A stretch of DNA of 64,000 nt from NCBI RefSeq assembly GCF_963675165.1, contig NC_087378.1, positions 8,242,809 through 8,306,808 of the forward strand, given 5' to 3'. This document shows positions 1 through 11,275 of this stretch, in pieces; positions within the stretch are counted from its first letter, which is position 1; every line of letters starts with the position of its first letter. The notes below the pieces were generated by a model, which was given only the letters and a program-made list of their open reading frames with translations, made no database searches and had not been told where the DNA came from. A program made the position numbers and the translations under genes. The stretch is from Halichondria panicea (Eukaryota; Porifera; Demospongiae; Suberitida; Halichondriidae).

Positions 1-1972
1 GAGTTGGTCTCTAGAGAGAGGGGCCTCCTTGAGTGTGGGGGCGGGGATCTGATCATGACCAATGAAGCTCATCACTAGGACATGCTTCTTGAGCAGGACT
101 ACCTCCGGACATGCCACGCCTCCTTCACTCAGCCTGCATGGGGAGGGGGGTGGTGTGAGCAACATGTAAAGATTGTGAATGGTGTTACTAATAAGTAGGC
201 AGGACTTAATCTGGTACCACAATGGATGCCAGATAACCTCCTCACCTCTTCAAGTTGTGCTTCTCTTTCTCTGCCCACAATTGGACTAGCTGTCTCGAGC
301 CCTGCTTCTTGTAGCGACCTTTGAACCTGTAGTCCTCCCGAATATAAGTATCTCTGTTTTTGAACTCATTGAGTGTTGTCTTGAACACCTTGACAGCACA
401 CTCCTCTGGCACACTGCGATCATCAGGTCTGCAGAAAGAGAGGGGAGCATTGTCATGACAGTACTTACTGTCCTACCATGTAATCACCAACCCTCCCTAT
501 GGCATGCTATTGGCCGGCTCCTCAAGCTAGCACTATAGTGTCAGGTATCACATGACTTACTTCCCACCCTTGGCATGATAGACACAGGCCTCCTTGCCAG
601 TGCTGATACAACCATTGACCTCCTCCAGTACTCCAGCATTCACCATCTTGAATAGCAAGAGTCTGGTCTTAGCATCCAGAGCTTGCTCCACTGTGGAGTG
701 CTCTTTCTTCTCATGAAGCCGCTGAGCCTAAGGAGGGGAGGGGGATCATGGTACATGTATAGGTACATGTAGGTGGAGAGATTCTAGCACTATACATGTA
801 ATTGTGCAATTAGCAAAAAAAACTTATAAATTAGCAGCAACAGTTAAAATGACACCCAAACAGCCACTCATTAACTACACAAACATGCTAAGCATGAACG
901 TACATATTTCTCCTCCTTTTGTGAGTGTGCACGTAAGGTGTTGAACACACTGTTGGGTAGTCTGAAGTCCTTGCTCTCATCGCTCATGTCTCCCGCTGGA
1001 AAGTCCGGGGGAAACTTCTCCATGTTCTTCACGTTCCTACGGCCACATATCTCTGGGTCGTGCTTGGTTGCCGTGCCAACAGAAACGCCTTTGGATCTTC
1101 GTCTGCTTTTAGAGGGTGTGGTTTCAGCAACACGTTCAAAATCTTCAACATCTTCGTCACTGTCATCGGGTGAGGGGCTGTCGTCATCGTCATGGAGATA
1201 CGAGTCAGGGAGGGAGCGATACTTCTCAAAGGACACGTGAACTACACAGAGATACACACACACAGTCAGTGTATGATAGTGGTCAAGTGGCGTGTGTAGT
1301 GTCAGACATGAGTAGCAACAAAGCCCTCCTCGCTTTCTTCAAGGAACAGTGGATTTTGTTTCTAAAGTAGCCCTATCCATTTAACTACCTGGCCACACAC
1401 ACACACACGCGCACACACAGAAGCTGATAATGTCACCACACACATACAGAAGCTGATGGTGTCACCTTTGTTGTGCTTGTTGTAATGCTTCTCCTCTGCT
1501 TTGATCCTGTGATCGTGTTCTCTATCAAACTCAAGCTGAAGCATCTGTGCCAGCATCACGTCAGAGTCAGTGTCAGAGGGAGCAGGGGTCATTGAGAGCA
1601 GCTTTAGAGGGGAGCCAGGTTGTCTGTGTGTGTGTGTGGGGGGGGCACCTTGATTACACCATATACAGTCCTTGTACAAACAGAAAATATAATTATAGCA
1701 GGTATATTTTGAGGATATAAATGTTTGTGGTTTTCGCTGATTATGCACGCCTATATAATATGCCTATATATAATCCCCCGACCCCCATTCCTTCCCTACC
1801 CCCACTCCGTAGCTTACCTTCCTTCTTCTCCGTCCTCCTGTGCTTGTATCTCTCTGGCCAGTTCCTCATCCATGACTGTGGCGAGGGAGCATGGGGGAGC
1901 AGCTACCACACTGGACCATGACCGTCCACCAATGGGGTCTCCAGGAGACAGCACTTTGAGACCTGCTTCCAT
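1..1972 (-). CDS. RIOK3: RIO kinase 3 (RIOK3), 3' end cut by the window
   Basis: Atypical RIO-family protein kinase; known members act in cytoplasmic pre-40S ribosome maturation and innate signalling. At least six exons are visible. Exon 1 (about 1811-1972) starts at the ATG ending at 1972 and reads MEAGLKVLSPGDPIGG, then SLATVMDEELAREIQAQ, matching the RIOK3 N-terminus. Next come VMLAQMLQLEFDREHD (about 1467-1600), the acidic linker and CGRRNVKNMEKFPPDF (about 900-1243), HEKKEHSTVEQALDAKTRLL with the ATP-loop region (about 560-728), the kinase core with ECAVKVFKTTLNEFKNRD (about 246-429), and LVMSFIGHDQIPAPTLKEA at the left edge. The RIO catalytic loop and C-terminus lie outside the window, so completeness cannot be judged. 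Introns are short, about 60-250 bp. Shadow frames on the + strand have no family match. The N-terminal CSLA/LAQMLQ pattern separates it from RIOK1 and RIOK2. Confidence 0.93.
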
Positions 1973-2425
1973 CCTAGATATGTACAAATTGACACGTATA
2001 AATAAGCTGACACCTGTAGCTAGCTAACTATGTACTAGAGCGTCTAGTTGAGGGAATGGATAGTACAGACTGCTCCGTGTGCTCTTTAATAGTGACAATA
2101 TTATTTTTACCTAGTCAGTTGGTTTCAGCAGCTGGTGCAATGGCTTTTCTTCAGTGGAGATCTTGCCTGGAGTGGTGCAATCAATTTCTAATTAACGCCC
2201 ACCATAAACATATTACATCAATCCTAATCCCATAACTGAGGGCGTTTATCAAACGGCGCTAATTATAAATAATTCGAGGGCGGTTATTATGCTATACTAA
2301 TGACCCCCTAATAAGAGGGCGTCCATTATAATTATTAATAGTGGTGATGAAAAACATGAACACAGTGCTTGCACACGAATAAAATACATTGCTCCATTCA
2401 AAACAGTTATAAAGATTCCATCCAT
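1973..2425. other. Intergenic, RIOK3 5' side to TTC39C 3' end
   Basis: AT-rich stretch between RIOK3, transcribed away from it, and the TTC39C stop. It contains several copies of a short GGGCG-centred motif between about 2190 and 2330 (GCCCACC, GAGGGCG, GAGGGCGG, AGAGGGCG) interspersed with TAATTA runs, which looks like a decayed transposable-element remnant. No open frame with recognisable homology is present. Confidence 0.5.
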
Positions 2426-3411
2426 CTAGCCAGGAAGGTGGGATCTTGCAGAGTGCACTTTGAAGTTAAGCCGAGCCTCAAACTCATAACCACTGTACTC
2501 TCCCTGCATGAAGGACAATAACTGTGCTCAATTGAATATCAATACAAAGCTAAGAGGGGCTATTTCCATTCAGGTCCCAGGAAGTGTACTAACTAATGGG
2601 ACTCCACCATATATACATGTAGCTATATAGCATAACCTTCAACCACTGTCACTACAAGTGAAGCCCTCACAAAAGCACTATATACACACACACCACACAC
2701 ACACACACACACAAGGTAGTGACTTACACTAGCCAGATCCAGCATACGTCTAGCCCGAGAAAACTGGAGAAGAGAGGGATCGAGGGGATAAATAACAGTG
2801 ACATGTGTACAGGGTAAAGCATAATATGTACAATGTGCGCATACCTAGTGTTTACTGTGTGTACTGTACATACAATCATGTAGCATGGTGTGTCTCTCAC
2901 CTCTTTCTTGCCGATGTTGATCATGGCCATCTCGTAGATAGCAAATGAGAAGATGTGCTTGTCGTACTTGACAGCTTCCTCATGACGCAGAGACTCATGC
3001 AATATCTGTGAAAAGCACACAGTCAATAATATAGTTGCAAGCAAATCGATCAGCATAGTTACATTGCAGTACACCGTTTAAACATCCACTCTCTATAATT
3101 ACACAAGATGCAGACAGGTCTAGAGTTGTAGGCAAAATCAGTGACAATAGAACTCCATGATTAGACACTCACTGTTTCTGCCTCTGCAGCCTGACCCATT
3201 GTGTTGAGTAGGGCTCCTTTAAGCCACGCCCTCAATGCAACATGGAGGGGGGTAGCCCCTGGAGGGAGGGCAATGTTGAGAGTGTCCAGTAGCTGCTGTT
3301 TAGTGGACTGGCTACAGAATGGTAGAGCTCTCCACAGGTAGATGATCTCCACGGCCATGAGTCGAACCTCTAGAGCCATCAATGGAGTCTCACCTTTCTT
3401 GTACCAGGCAC

Positions 3412-3453
<42 letters not shown>

Positions 3454-6400
3454 TGTGTGTGTGTGTGGGCGTGTGTGTGTGTGTGTGTGCAGGTACGATT
3501 GTGTTGTTACTAACATAGAATGTTGAATGTGTATACACAATCATACGTGCCAATGAACAAGCTGTCATTGAATCAACATATGTTGCAATTACACAGAACA
3601 CTGTTGTGTGACTTACCCTACGTGAGCAAAACTTCTCGAGATTGTTGCTCCTCTTCTTGACCAGCTTGGTGCTCTGTAGGAAGAGCTCTCGTGATTGCTT
3701 CATGTCCCCAGACAAACCAGCCAACACTGAAAAAGCGGTTAGTGGAATAATGACACCGTTAGAATAAACAGACCACAATTGCACTCTACCAATTCACGTA
3801 ACTCTTCAAGCCTCTCAATACAATTAAGAGAATAGTTTACAGTTAGTGACACACGACTCACCAGCTGCAAGGTAAGCATAGAAACAGGCTGACCACCGTG
3901 TCTCATTCTTCAGCCTAATGTAGCAGGGCAGAGCTTCACCATACTCCAGCTGAAGGAAGTGGACCCAGCCTATAGTGGAGAGAACAATATCACTAAACAC
4001 TGAGTGGTAGTACAAGAGCACTAACTGTTGTTTAGATATCTACAGAGTGTAATACAAACAGTGAAGTGCTGAATTGCTTTTGTTTCAAATTGAGGACACT
4101 AAAGAAACTCCAAACAATGAACAAACAGAAGACCCATAACCATCACAGTATATATAGTGTGTACTCAGTGCACCTTTCTCATAGAGTATGATGTGCTCCA
4201 CTTCCCTCTGCTCACTGGCCAGAGCTGTCGCTGCTGTGTACACTTGTAGGGCTTGTGGCAGATCACTACGCAAGTACAGAACCTTCCCTCTGAAGTACAT
4301 GAAGAGAGGAGAGTTGGCATACTCAGTAGTGGCTGTGGCTAGCAGACGCTCAGCCTCGGCAGCACCAGCTTCTTCATCCTCCCCGTCCAGAGCAAAGAAT
4401 GGACGGATGATTGTGTGGTACCACAGCAGGGATATCCTGGAGCACAAGAGATTGCCTCAACAATCATGTATAAACTATTTGCTCCTGATAGTACAATAAA
4501 CTCTATCAATGCTCTACATGGCTGGGTTAAGCGTTGGTTACACAACACGTAACCTGAAAGGTGTTTCACAAACTGAGCGCCCACTGTGTACTATGACCCC
4601 CCCTAGGTACACCCACTCACCTGGCTAGAGGAGCCTTCATATCCTGACTATTACTGGAGAACTCGAGAGCCTCCAGTCCCACTCGCCTGTTGCCTGAGAA
4701 ACCAAACAGGTTGGCTAGCTTCATCAGTTTGGGTGGTATGAGGGAGAGAATGATGTTCATCAGCCCATAACCAAAGTAGATCCCTCCTCTCAGTCGAGAG
4801 TCTGCATGCTCGAGACTGGCAATATTCGTGTCTGGAACATCTGGAGCAAAATACCCCGAGGCTGATCTACGTCCGTTATTGGCTGGTTTGGGTTTCCCAT
4901 CGGTGGCATCCTGAGGAGGGAGGCGGGGTTAGTACTGTAAGAGCATCAAGGAGGGGGGCGGGGTTAGTACTGTAAGAGCATCGCTATCATGTATACAATA
5001 CTACCACTCAAGCTTTTGTATTCTGACATAAATTTTACACAATAAGAGAGAAATTAGAAAATGAATTCAACACCAACCAACCTGTGCTGCAGGCTTGTGT
5101 TCTGTGCTGCCATTGGTCGCCTCCACAGAGCTCTGCCCACCCTCTCCGCTGCTCAGCTCTGGACACACCTCGTCTTCCCCCACTGGACAAGTCTCTCCGA
5201 TACCCAGTGAAGAAAAACCCAGCTGCATTGCAGAGAGCGTTTCATTAACATCAGCTGCTGATGCTGCGATCTCTTCATCGTTAACTTCTCCGTCATCAAT
5301 TTTCCTATCATAGATGGATGTACCGACGTGTCTGTCAGTTGGTGAGAGGGTGCCTGTCTTTGAAATGGGAGAGGGACAGGAACACAACTCCTCCATTTCT
5401 TGGTAGACCTTTTCGTACGTTTTCCATGCCTTGCGTAGTAGGTAGCCACCTTTGACGTAGCTAGTGATGCCCTGCTTGAGGAATACTAGAATGGCCTCGA
5501 ACAACATACAGTCTGCAACGATGCATCGTCTCATGATTCTTTCGTGAGGGGTCAGTCGATCTTGTGGGGCAGGGCTACTGGAGAAGAAGGTGAATCTCTT
5601 CTGCTGGTGGGAGGTACAGAACGTTTTAGTGACCTCTAAACTCTTGCTAGCTTTGTCCATAGCATCTTCCTCGAATGACATCACAGCTCGCTACAGTGTG
5701 TGTGGGGTGTGTGTGGGTGTGTGGGTGGGTGGGGGGGGGAGTGGATGTACTCTACTCTTGGTAGTATATGAGGTTAAGTTGATATAATTATAGTACCTTC
5801 ACTTTCAAAGGATTTCTGCAGTAATAACTAGTGTTCAAGCTGGCGCTGTGCTAATGCCTCTCGCCATGTTTTTGCTTTCGCTGAAAAGTATTAGAGTGTT
5901 ATATTAGTTTCTATAATATTATTATCTATATAAAGTCACTGAGAAGAAAAGACTTATTTACATGCATCTATTGTTGTATTATGTAGCTTACTAGGACCTC
6001 AAGAAAGAAGAAAATTGATTCTTCCAGGATCTGTAGTTCAGTGTATATAATATCTAAGAAGAAAAGACCTGTGCACATGCATATTGTTATCTATATGGTA
6101 GTGTTTTGTGGCTTACCAGGCCTTCAAGACAAAGATGATTCTGCCAGGAGGATCTGGATCTGGATCTTGGATATTATTTTCTCACACATGGGGAATGAGC
6201 GCGCATGCGCATTACATCCCTAGGAATAATTAAAGGGTGTGTCCAAAGAGATCAATTTCACAAATGGCTACTGCTAGCTAGCTGTTTTAACAGATATTTT
6301 CTGAGTATTGTAGCTAACAAAAAGCTAGCGCTTTAGTGCAAGGCTAACTCATATGTTGAATAGAAAGTTTGTGCGGACAGATGATGCTATGAAAGATTCT

Positions 6401-7533
6401 GAAGAGACTGCAACAGCCTTCAATGTGAGTCAAACTAGCCATAACTCGAGAAAGAAGCTTTAGTTTGCAAATCCACGAATCATAATCCAAGAGAACGTGG
6501 CTAGAAGCCTATAGAAGCTGTTAGCTTTCGTCGCATTGCAACCGTTGAGCAGTTACAGCTGGAACAGACACACACACACACACACACAGTCAGCTTTACC
6601 GTATCCCTCGTGCGGCTACGCCTCGAGGCATAATTAACAATTAACAGTGATTACCACTCCACCAGGAGGGACAGCCAGCAGCTCATCCTGCCCACAATGC
6701 ATTGCTCCTATTCACACTCACCCACATCAGTACAAGGGTTCCCCAGCAACCACCCAACACCATTGACCAATCACTGTGTTGTGTGTAATGTATACACTTA
6801 CCACAAGCTGCACGAAACTGAACCCAACACTCAACTCTGGTCCAAGATTCCTGTGCATGAGATGGTGTGTGGTGATAATAGGTGACACACACACAACACT
6901 GGCAAAACATCAACCACTTATAACACAAGCAGACAGTATGCCAGGACACATGCTGCACACACACACGAACATTATTGCCATGTGATGAATGGACACTGTG
7001 GCGACAGGCCAACTGCTGAATACAAGGTGGAGACAAACAGGGCAATCTGTGGCCAAACTATCACCCAATTAATACAATGAATGTGGCTACATCAGTTTTT
7101 TACGGACAGAACCTAATAAACCAACGAGAATTGCACAATGTCACACATTCTAACTATTGTACTCCAGAGTATCAGGTATCCTAAAATGGTATCCATCTAG
7201 CTCAAGTGTCATGTGTATACTGACACACCCACACACACACCATGCATATCGTTAACAGTCTTCGCACAGCTCTACAGATCAGGAGTCACACTATTGTACA
7301 TTACAGGCTATCAGTGAGTCATACCTGGATACTCTGAACAGCTCCTCGGCTTGTTTTAACTCGCTGCACAGCAAGAGGCGCATGCCTTCGTGCGCTAACT
7401 GAACTCTCCGTAGCTCGCTCATCTCGCCTGGTAGAACACCACCTGAGTCTGTAGTCTCAATGCTTCCTTCTTGGGCTTGTTGGGCGGTGTTTGGTACGGC
7501 TCCATTTGCTTCCTGGCCACCACTAGAGGCCAT
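2426..7533 (-). CDS. TTC39C: Tetratricopeptide repeat protein 39C-like (TTC39/IML2 family)
   Basis: TTC39/IML2-family outer-membrane-type TPR protein; the biochemical role of the family is poorly defined. It starts at the ATG ending at 7533 (MASSGGQEANGAVP...). A 49-nt exon at 6802-6850 reads NLGPELSVGFSFVQL, in the place of the family's 'NHSPLMSFGASFV', and it joins in phase to exon 1 and to the exon starting RAVMSFEEDAMDKAS near 5696. Later blocks typical of TTC39C are ADCMLFEAILVFLKQGITSY, KGGYLLRKAWKTYEKVYQE, LWYHTIIRPFFALDGEDEEAG, NSPLFMYFRGKVLYLR and IIYLWRALPFCS. The C-terminus is GYEFEARLNFKVHSARSHL, ending at 2426. There are about ten exons. One exon (about 5090-5690) carries an acidic, Ser/Glu-rich insert relative to vertebrates. 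The intron between about 5700 and 6800 is unusually long for this locus and contains a diverged tandem duplication. Confidence 0.9.
3413..3490. repeat. (GT)n microsatellite in a TTC39C intron
   Basis: Interrupted GT/CA dinucleotide run just downstream (on the minus strand) of the exon encoding EVRLMAVEIIYLWRALPF. Similar CA/GT runs occur in many introns of the window, often beginning right at the donor site. Confidence 0.9.
4908..4982 (-). repeat. Tandemly duplicated 3' splice-site segment, TTC39C
   Basis: On the minus strand a unit of 35-37 bp is present twice in a row directly before the exon that starts at 4910. Each copy carries TACTAAC, a perfect branch-point consensus, followed by a pyrimidine tract. 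Only the copy next to the exon ends in the CAG used as acceptor. Confidence 0.85.
5942..6165. repeat. Diverged tandem duplication of about 115 bp in the large TTC39C intron
   Basis: The block beginning GAAGAAAAGACTTATTTACA (5942) recurs as GAAGAAAAGACCTGTGCACA (6058). Similar order continues through CTTACTAGGACCTCAAGA / CTTACCAGGCCTTCAAGA and TTCTTCCAGGATCTG / TTCTGCCAGGAGGATCTG. It has no coding content that I recognise. Confidence 0.75.
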
Positions 7534-7907
7534 TATCTTATGTATCTTGTATGTGTGTACTGTATGACTTGCAATAATTATGTTCGCGCATGCCCAGTAG
7601 AACCACCCACATGCTCATTCATTATGCATAGCAGCCACTCCCCCCTGTCTGCAAGCAAGCCTTGGAGCCTCCATAAAGAGATGTATGGCATGGCAGTGAC
7701 TCCCACCTCCACAGAAGACCCCACAGCAGGTAACAGCTTTAGTAGGAAGCTAGTTTGTTAGCCTAAAACTATTGTAGATCTATAACTATTTTGTGGCAAG
7801 CCTACTCTGACACCACCCACATACAATTACTGTCTTATCAGTGAATCTCTCTGCACTGTAACCTCACAGCTGAGTGTTTGAAAAAAGACACAAAATCAAA
7901 AGTAAAG
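7534..7907. promoter_or_regulatory. Divergent TTC39C / MRNIP promoter region
   Basis: A 374-bp gap separates the two start codons on opposite strands. No TATA box is evident. The stretch reading GGCATGGCAGTGACTCCC... CACAGCAGGTAACAG (about 7687-7738) ends in a donor-like CAG|GTAACA and could be a 5' non-coding exon of MRNIP. That is inference only. Confidence 0.45.
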
Positions 7908-9193
7908 ATGGTTCAAGAGTTTATGGTGTTGCGGTGCTACCAGTGTGAGACCTTCCAAGTACACCAGGTAAGGACTAACTAGCTCTACACACAACTATGA
8001 CCTACCTAACTAACCTACAGGTAAAGAAAGTGAATAAATGGAACTGCAAGTGTTGCAATGAGAAGCAGTCAATTGCCAAGGTAAGAGCAAGCTTTTATAA
8101 TGCTCACGTGACCTTGACTGTGCTTCTCTCCTCAGATGTACGGTAAAGGGAAAGCTGGAGACTGTCGGAAGCATGTTCAAAAGTTAAACATGATGCGTGG
8201 AGAGAGGGAACAGGACGAGGGGGTGACACTACTGGGTAGTCAACACCCTCCAGAGGATTATGCCAGCACCTTCTCACTGGACGAGGCAGGGAGGGGAGAC
8301 AAGAGGGTGAGCACACACACAATACACCAATTGTATTCCTTGTTGACCCCTATGATTATTATTACTGTTAGAAATCCTATACTATAGCAGTGGACAATAA
8401 GAATAACATGAATAATAGCAATTAACATTACAATGCACAGCATCCACTATTTATCCTGTCACACCCACACACACACACCCACACACACATAGCCGGACTA
8501 TCCGGTGGTGGTGGCAGGGAAGAGCAATGGTCGGAGCAAGTGGACCACTTTCATTGAGGTTCAAGACTCCGATGATGTGAGTACCCCATCTTGATTAGCA
8601 CTGTATGATTAAGAGTATGGTACTGTCTGTGTGTGTGTGTAGGAGGAGGGAAGTGATTCTTACACCACTGACAAGGCAGAGTTCGTACAAGCAAGCAAGA
8701 AAGTCAGAAGGTTAGTGGTGTAATGCCAGCTAGTAAACACTAAGTTTACTCCACACATAACAGGAGTGAATCAGACAGAGTGAGATCAAGACCAACAGAG
8801 GCAGCCAAATCCACTCCTTACTCAATGGTCAGTCAAGGAATGGAAAAGTTTCTCGATGAAAACACTCCCACCATCTCTCCCTCCAAGTCCCTCCACACCC
8901 TCACACACGAGAGCTATCGTCGCCTTGACGCTCCGAAGCCACACCCGTCTCCTCCCAATGATGTTCAGTCTCGCTCAATGTTTGACCTCCGCTCACACAG
9001 TTACCATGACAACATCGAGAGCATACGTCAGGATATAAGCCGATTCTCGAGATCTCCAGAGGAGCCTGCTGATATTCCGAAGACATCGTCTCGTTGGTCC
9101 AAGTTCATGTGCTCTGAGGAGGAGAATGGGGATGAGGGGGGGAGTGGGCGGAGTCTTATCGCCAGCAAGTCCACTGTGGAACAATCACCATGA
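7908..9193 (+). CDS. MRNIP: MRN complex-interacting protein (MRNIP) homologue
   Basis: MRNIP is a nuclear DNA-damage factor that binds the MRE11-RAD50-NBS1 complex. It starts at ATG 7908 (MVQEFMVLRCYQCETFQVHQ) and continues across a short intron with VKKVNKWNCKCCNEKQSIAK and YGKGKAGDCRKHVQKLNM. This reproduces the MRNIP N-terminal block, two CxxC pairs followed by the DCRxHVQKLN signature. Later exons carry SNGRSKWTTFIE and, near the C-terminus, SSRWSKFMCSEEEN, similar to the 'SRWLKYLE' motif of vertebrate MRNIP. The last exon (about 8762-9193) is Ser/Pro-rich and probably disordered. There are five or six exons, with introns of about 60-190 bp, and the stop is at 9191-9193. It is head-to-head with TTC39C. 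Confidence 0.88.
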
Positions 9194-9493
9194 CTTACAA
9201 TAATTCATTGTGTATCACATGCAACGTTGTGTTTGTGCCTCCCGCTATGACTGTGCATACACAAATAAGTTGATTTTTATTATGACCTCACAATGATCAT
9301 AATCACATGCATAATTAATTGTTTTGCACTGCACCTTATTAATCTATGTGACTGTGCATGTGCATATAAATGTTGCTGTTACTTGGAAATGGGAGAGGCT
9401 GCTGCTCACTGACTATAAATGTAAAATATGTAGGGACAGGAATGCATGCACTCCTGCATGGTATAGGATTATAGCAGCTATAGCTAAACAAGG
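9194..9493. other. Intergenic MRNIP 3' end to TRAF cluster
   Basis: AT-rich 3' flank of MRNIP, then the proximal promoter of the first TRAF-like copy. That promoter includes a variant of the cluster's shared G-rich element at 9385-9408. Confidence 0.6.
9385..9408 (+). promoter_or_regulatory. Shared upstream element, TRAF-like copy 1 (variant)
   Basis: GGAAATGGGAGAGGCTGCTG followed by CTCA, about 109 bp before the ATG. It is a diverged form of the element GTGGGAGGGGCTGCTCA found upstream of copies 2, 4 and 5. Confidence 0.55.
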
Positions 9494-10794
9494 ATGAGTC
9501 AAGAAATAAACAATCCTACTGATCTGAAGAGCCAATCAAACAGTCACCAGGATGGATTTGAGATCTTCTTTGTGGAACAGCCTCCGAAAGAGCTACCACT
9601 GAAATGCTATATTTGCCTGGAACTACTCACTGACCCCTGTATCCTTGACTGTGACTGTGGGAGCAACTTCTGTAAAGTGTGTATTGAAAAGGTCAAGAAG
9701 AACCACTATCCTTGTCCCCTATGCCAGCAACAATTTACGACCATTTTCCCCAACAAGCAGCTACAGCGCACCCTCAATGGACTAATGACCCACTGTTCCC
9801 ACAGGGCGGATGGCTGCTCCTGGATGGACGAACTTGGCAAGCTCAAGCAGCACCTCAATCGAATGCCAACCAACGAGACAAGACTAGAAGGTTGTGGGCA
9901 CACTGATATATTGTGTCAGTACTGCAAGAAGTTCATTCCTCGTAAAGACCTGGAACTTCATATGGAGAAAAAATGTTTACTGGCCCCTGTTCTGTGCGAG
10001 TTCCGGTACGCTGGCTGTGAGGTAGAACTAACCCGGCAAGATATGGCCAATTATCTGAGAGATAGCATAATGGATCACATGACCTTCATGTCCCTCAAAC
10101 ACAGGGAGGAAGTTAGTGCATTAAAGAAAGAGAACCAACTTGTAAAACAAGAATGTGCTGATGTAAAGGGAGAAAACAAACGTTTGCAGTCCCAATTGGA
10201 TGTTGTAATAGTGAAACTCAAGACTCGACATCTAGAATGAAAAAATTTGAGATGCAATTGGATCACCAAGCTAGCGCTGTTGTCCCCCCTGTACAACCGT
10301 CGCCTCGGGCACCCCTAGTTGTTCCCCCTGTGCAACCACCTTCTTCTAAAGTACCTCCAGTGAGACTTGTGGTTACTAACGTAAAAGAACTCAGACAGCA
10401 GAGAGATAACTGGACTTCTAAACCATTTTTCTCGAGAGGTGGCTATAAGATGGTATTGAATGTTTACCCGTATGGTAATCAAGGTGGCTATGGCACTCAT
10501 CTTTCTCTGTACATCTATATCGTCAAAGGAGAGTACGACCAGCAACTGAAGTGGCCTTTCCTTGGGGAAGTAACAGTCACACTAGTGGACCAGAGACTGG
10601 GAAAACACACAACGGATACCCTACGCTACACTCGTGCTAACAGTAAAGAGGGTGCACGAAGGTTTAACAACACTCTTACTGGTGCATTGGGATGGAGCAA
10701 GTTCATTGAGTTGAAGTACCTCAATCCAAACTATTTGAAAGACGACTGCTTTGTGTTCCGTATAAACGATATCAAATATATGTTCATCAAATGA
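9494..10794 (+). pseudogene. TRAF-like RING/MATH gene copy 1, frameshifted and shortened
   Basis: This copy is homologous along its length to the next four genes but damaged. Frame 1 (9494-10240) encodes the RING (CYICLELLTDPCILDCDCG), the first zinc-finger region and part of the coiled coil. The MATH half continues in another frame (to 10794), ending KDDCFVFRINDIKYMFIK. Against copy 3, one base is missing near 10205-10210 (GTTGTAATAG versus GTTGTTAATAG), which accounts for the switch of frame. It also lacks about 60 codons of the middle TRAF zinc-finger block: after FIPRKD it jumps straight to LELHMEKKC, in frame. A single missing base could be a sequencing error, but the large in-frame deletion is real sequence difference. 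If the frameshift is real, a RING plus zinc-finger protein without MATH would be made. Confidence 0.8.
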
Positions 10795-11275
10795 TTTTAC
10801 CTGTCCATTTATATATTGCGTTGTGTTTGGTCATACTTAAAATTTTAATATTGCCAGTAATTTTTGCAAGACAGACTGAGTCTAGCCTGGAATTAAAGAT
10901 TGCCAATGCTGGGCTACATTGAGCTTATTTCTTTTTACAAATTGCTAGATCTAGTAGGCCTAGCAAGCTAGCTAAAGATTCTAGACTCGCAAACCGTCAC
11001 CTTTTTTGCAGGCAAACTGTTCGCCTGCAACAGTGAGGGCTTGTGAGTCTACGAGATTCTGGGCTGAGGTTAGCCTCCTTCACCGGCCACTTCCCTAGCG
11101 GGAAGTGCGGCCTGGGATCGAGGCTAGGCTGAGGTGAGCTTTCAGACCAGCCCCACCCCTCTTCTGCAGTAACTTTGTTGAGTGTTGAGTCAGCACTGTG
11201 GCTTATATTTGGAAGTGGGAGGGGCTGCTCAAAACAACATTTAGCCCTCGATTTAGCCTGATCAAAAAGACAAGG
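10795..11275. other. Intergenic, TRAF-like copies 1 to 2
   Basis: Contains a repeat-family end (CCTGGGATCGAGGCTAG at about 11111-11127, also at 13963-13979) and a block CTTTCAGACCAGCCCCACCC (about 11140) that recurs upstream of copy 4. It ends with the shared G-rich element at 11211-11231. An upstream in-frame ATG at 11198 exists but lies before that element and is not conserved in the paralogues. Confidence 0.6.
11211..11231 (+). promoter_or_regulatory. Shared upstream element, TRAF-like copy 2
   Basis: GGAAGTGGGAGGGGCTGCTC plus A, 65 bp before the ATG. The same string with at most one or two changes lies upstream of copies 4 and 5. It is conserved in sequence and place, so it is likely a core promoter or activator site; GC/KLF-like binding is a guess. 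Confidence 0.6.

Noticed and set aside
938-1240. Open frame on the + strand opposite RIOK3
   Set aside because: Shadow of the RIOK3 acidic exon; no family resemblance or splice context.
11198-11275. N-terminal extension of TRAF-like copy 2 from an upstream ATG
   Set aside because: It reads through the conserved upstream element and is not shared by paralogues, which start at MSTSQE.
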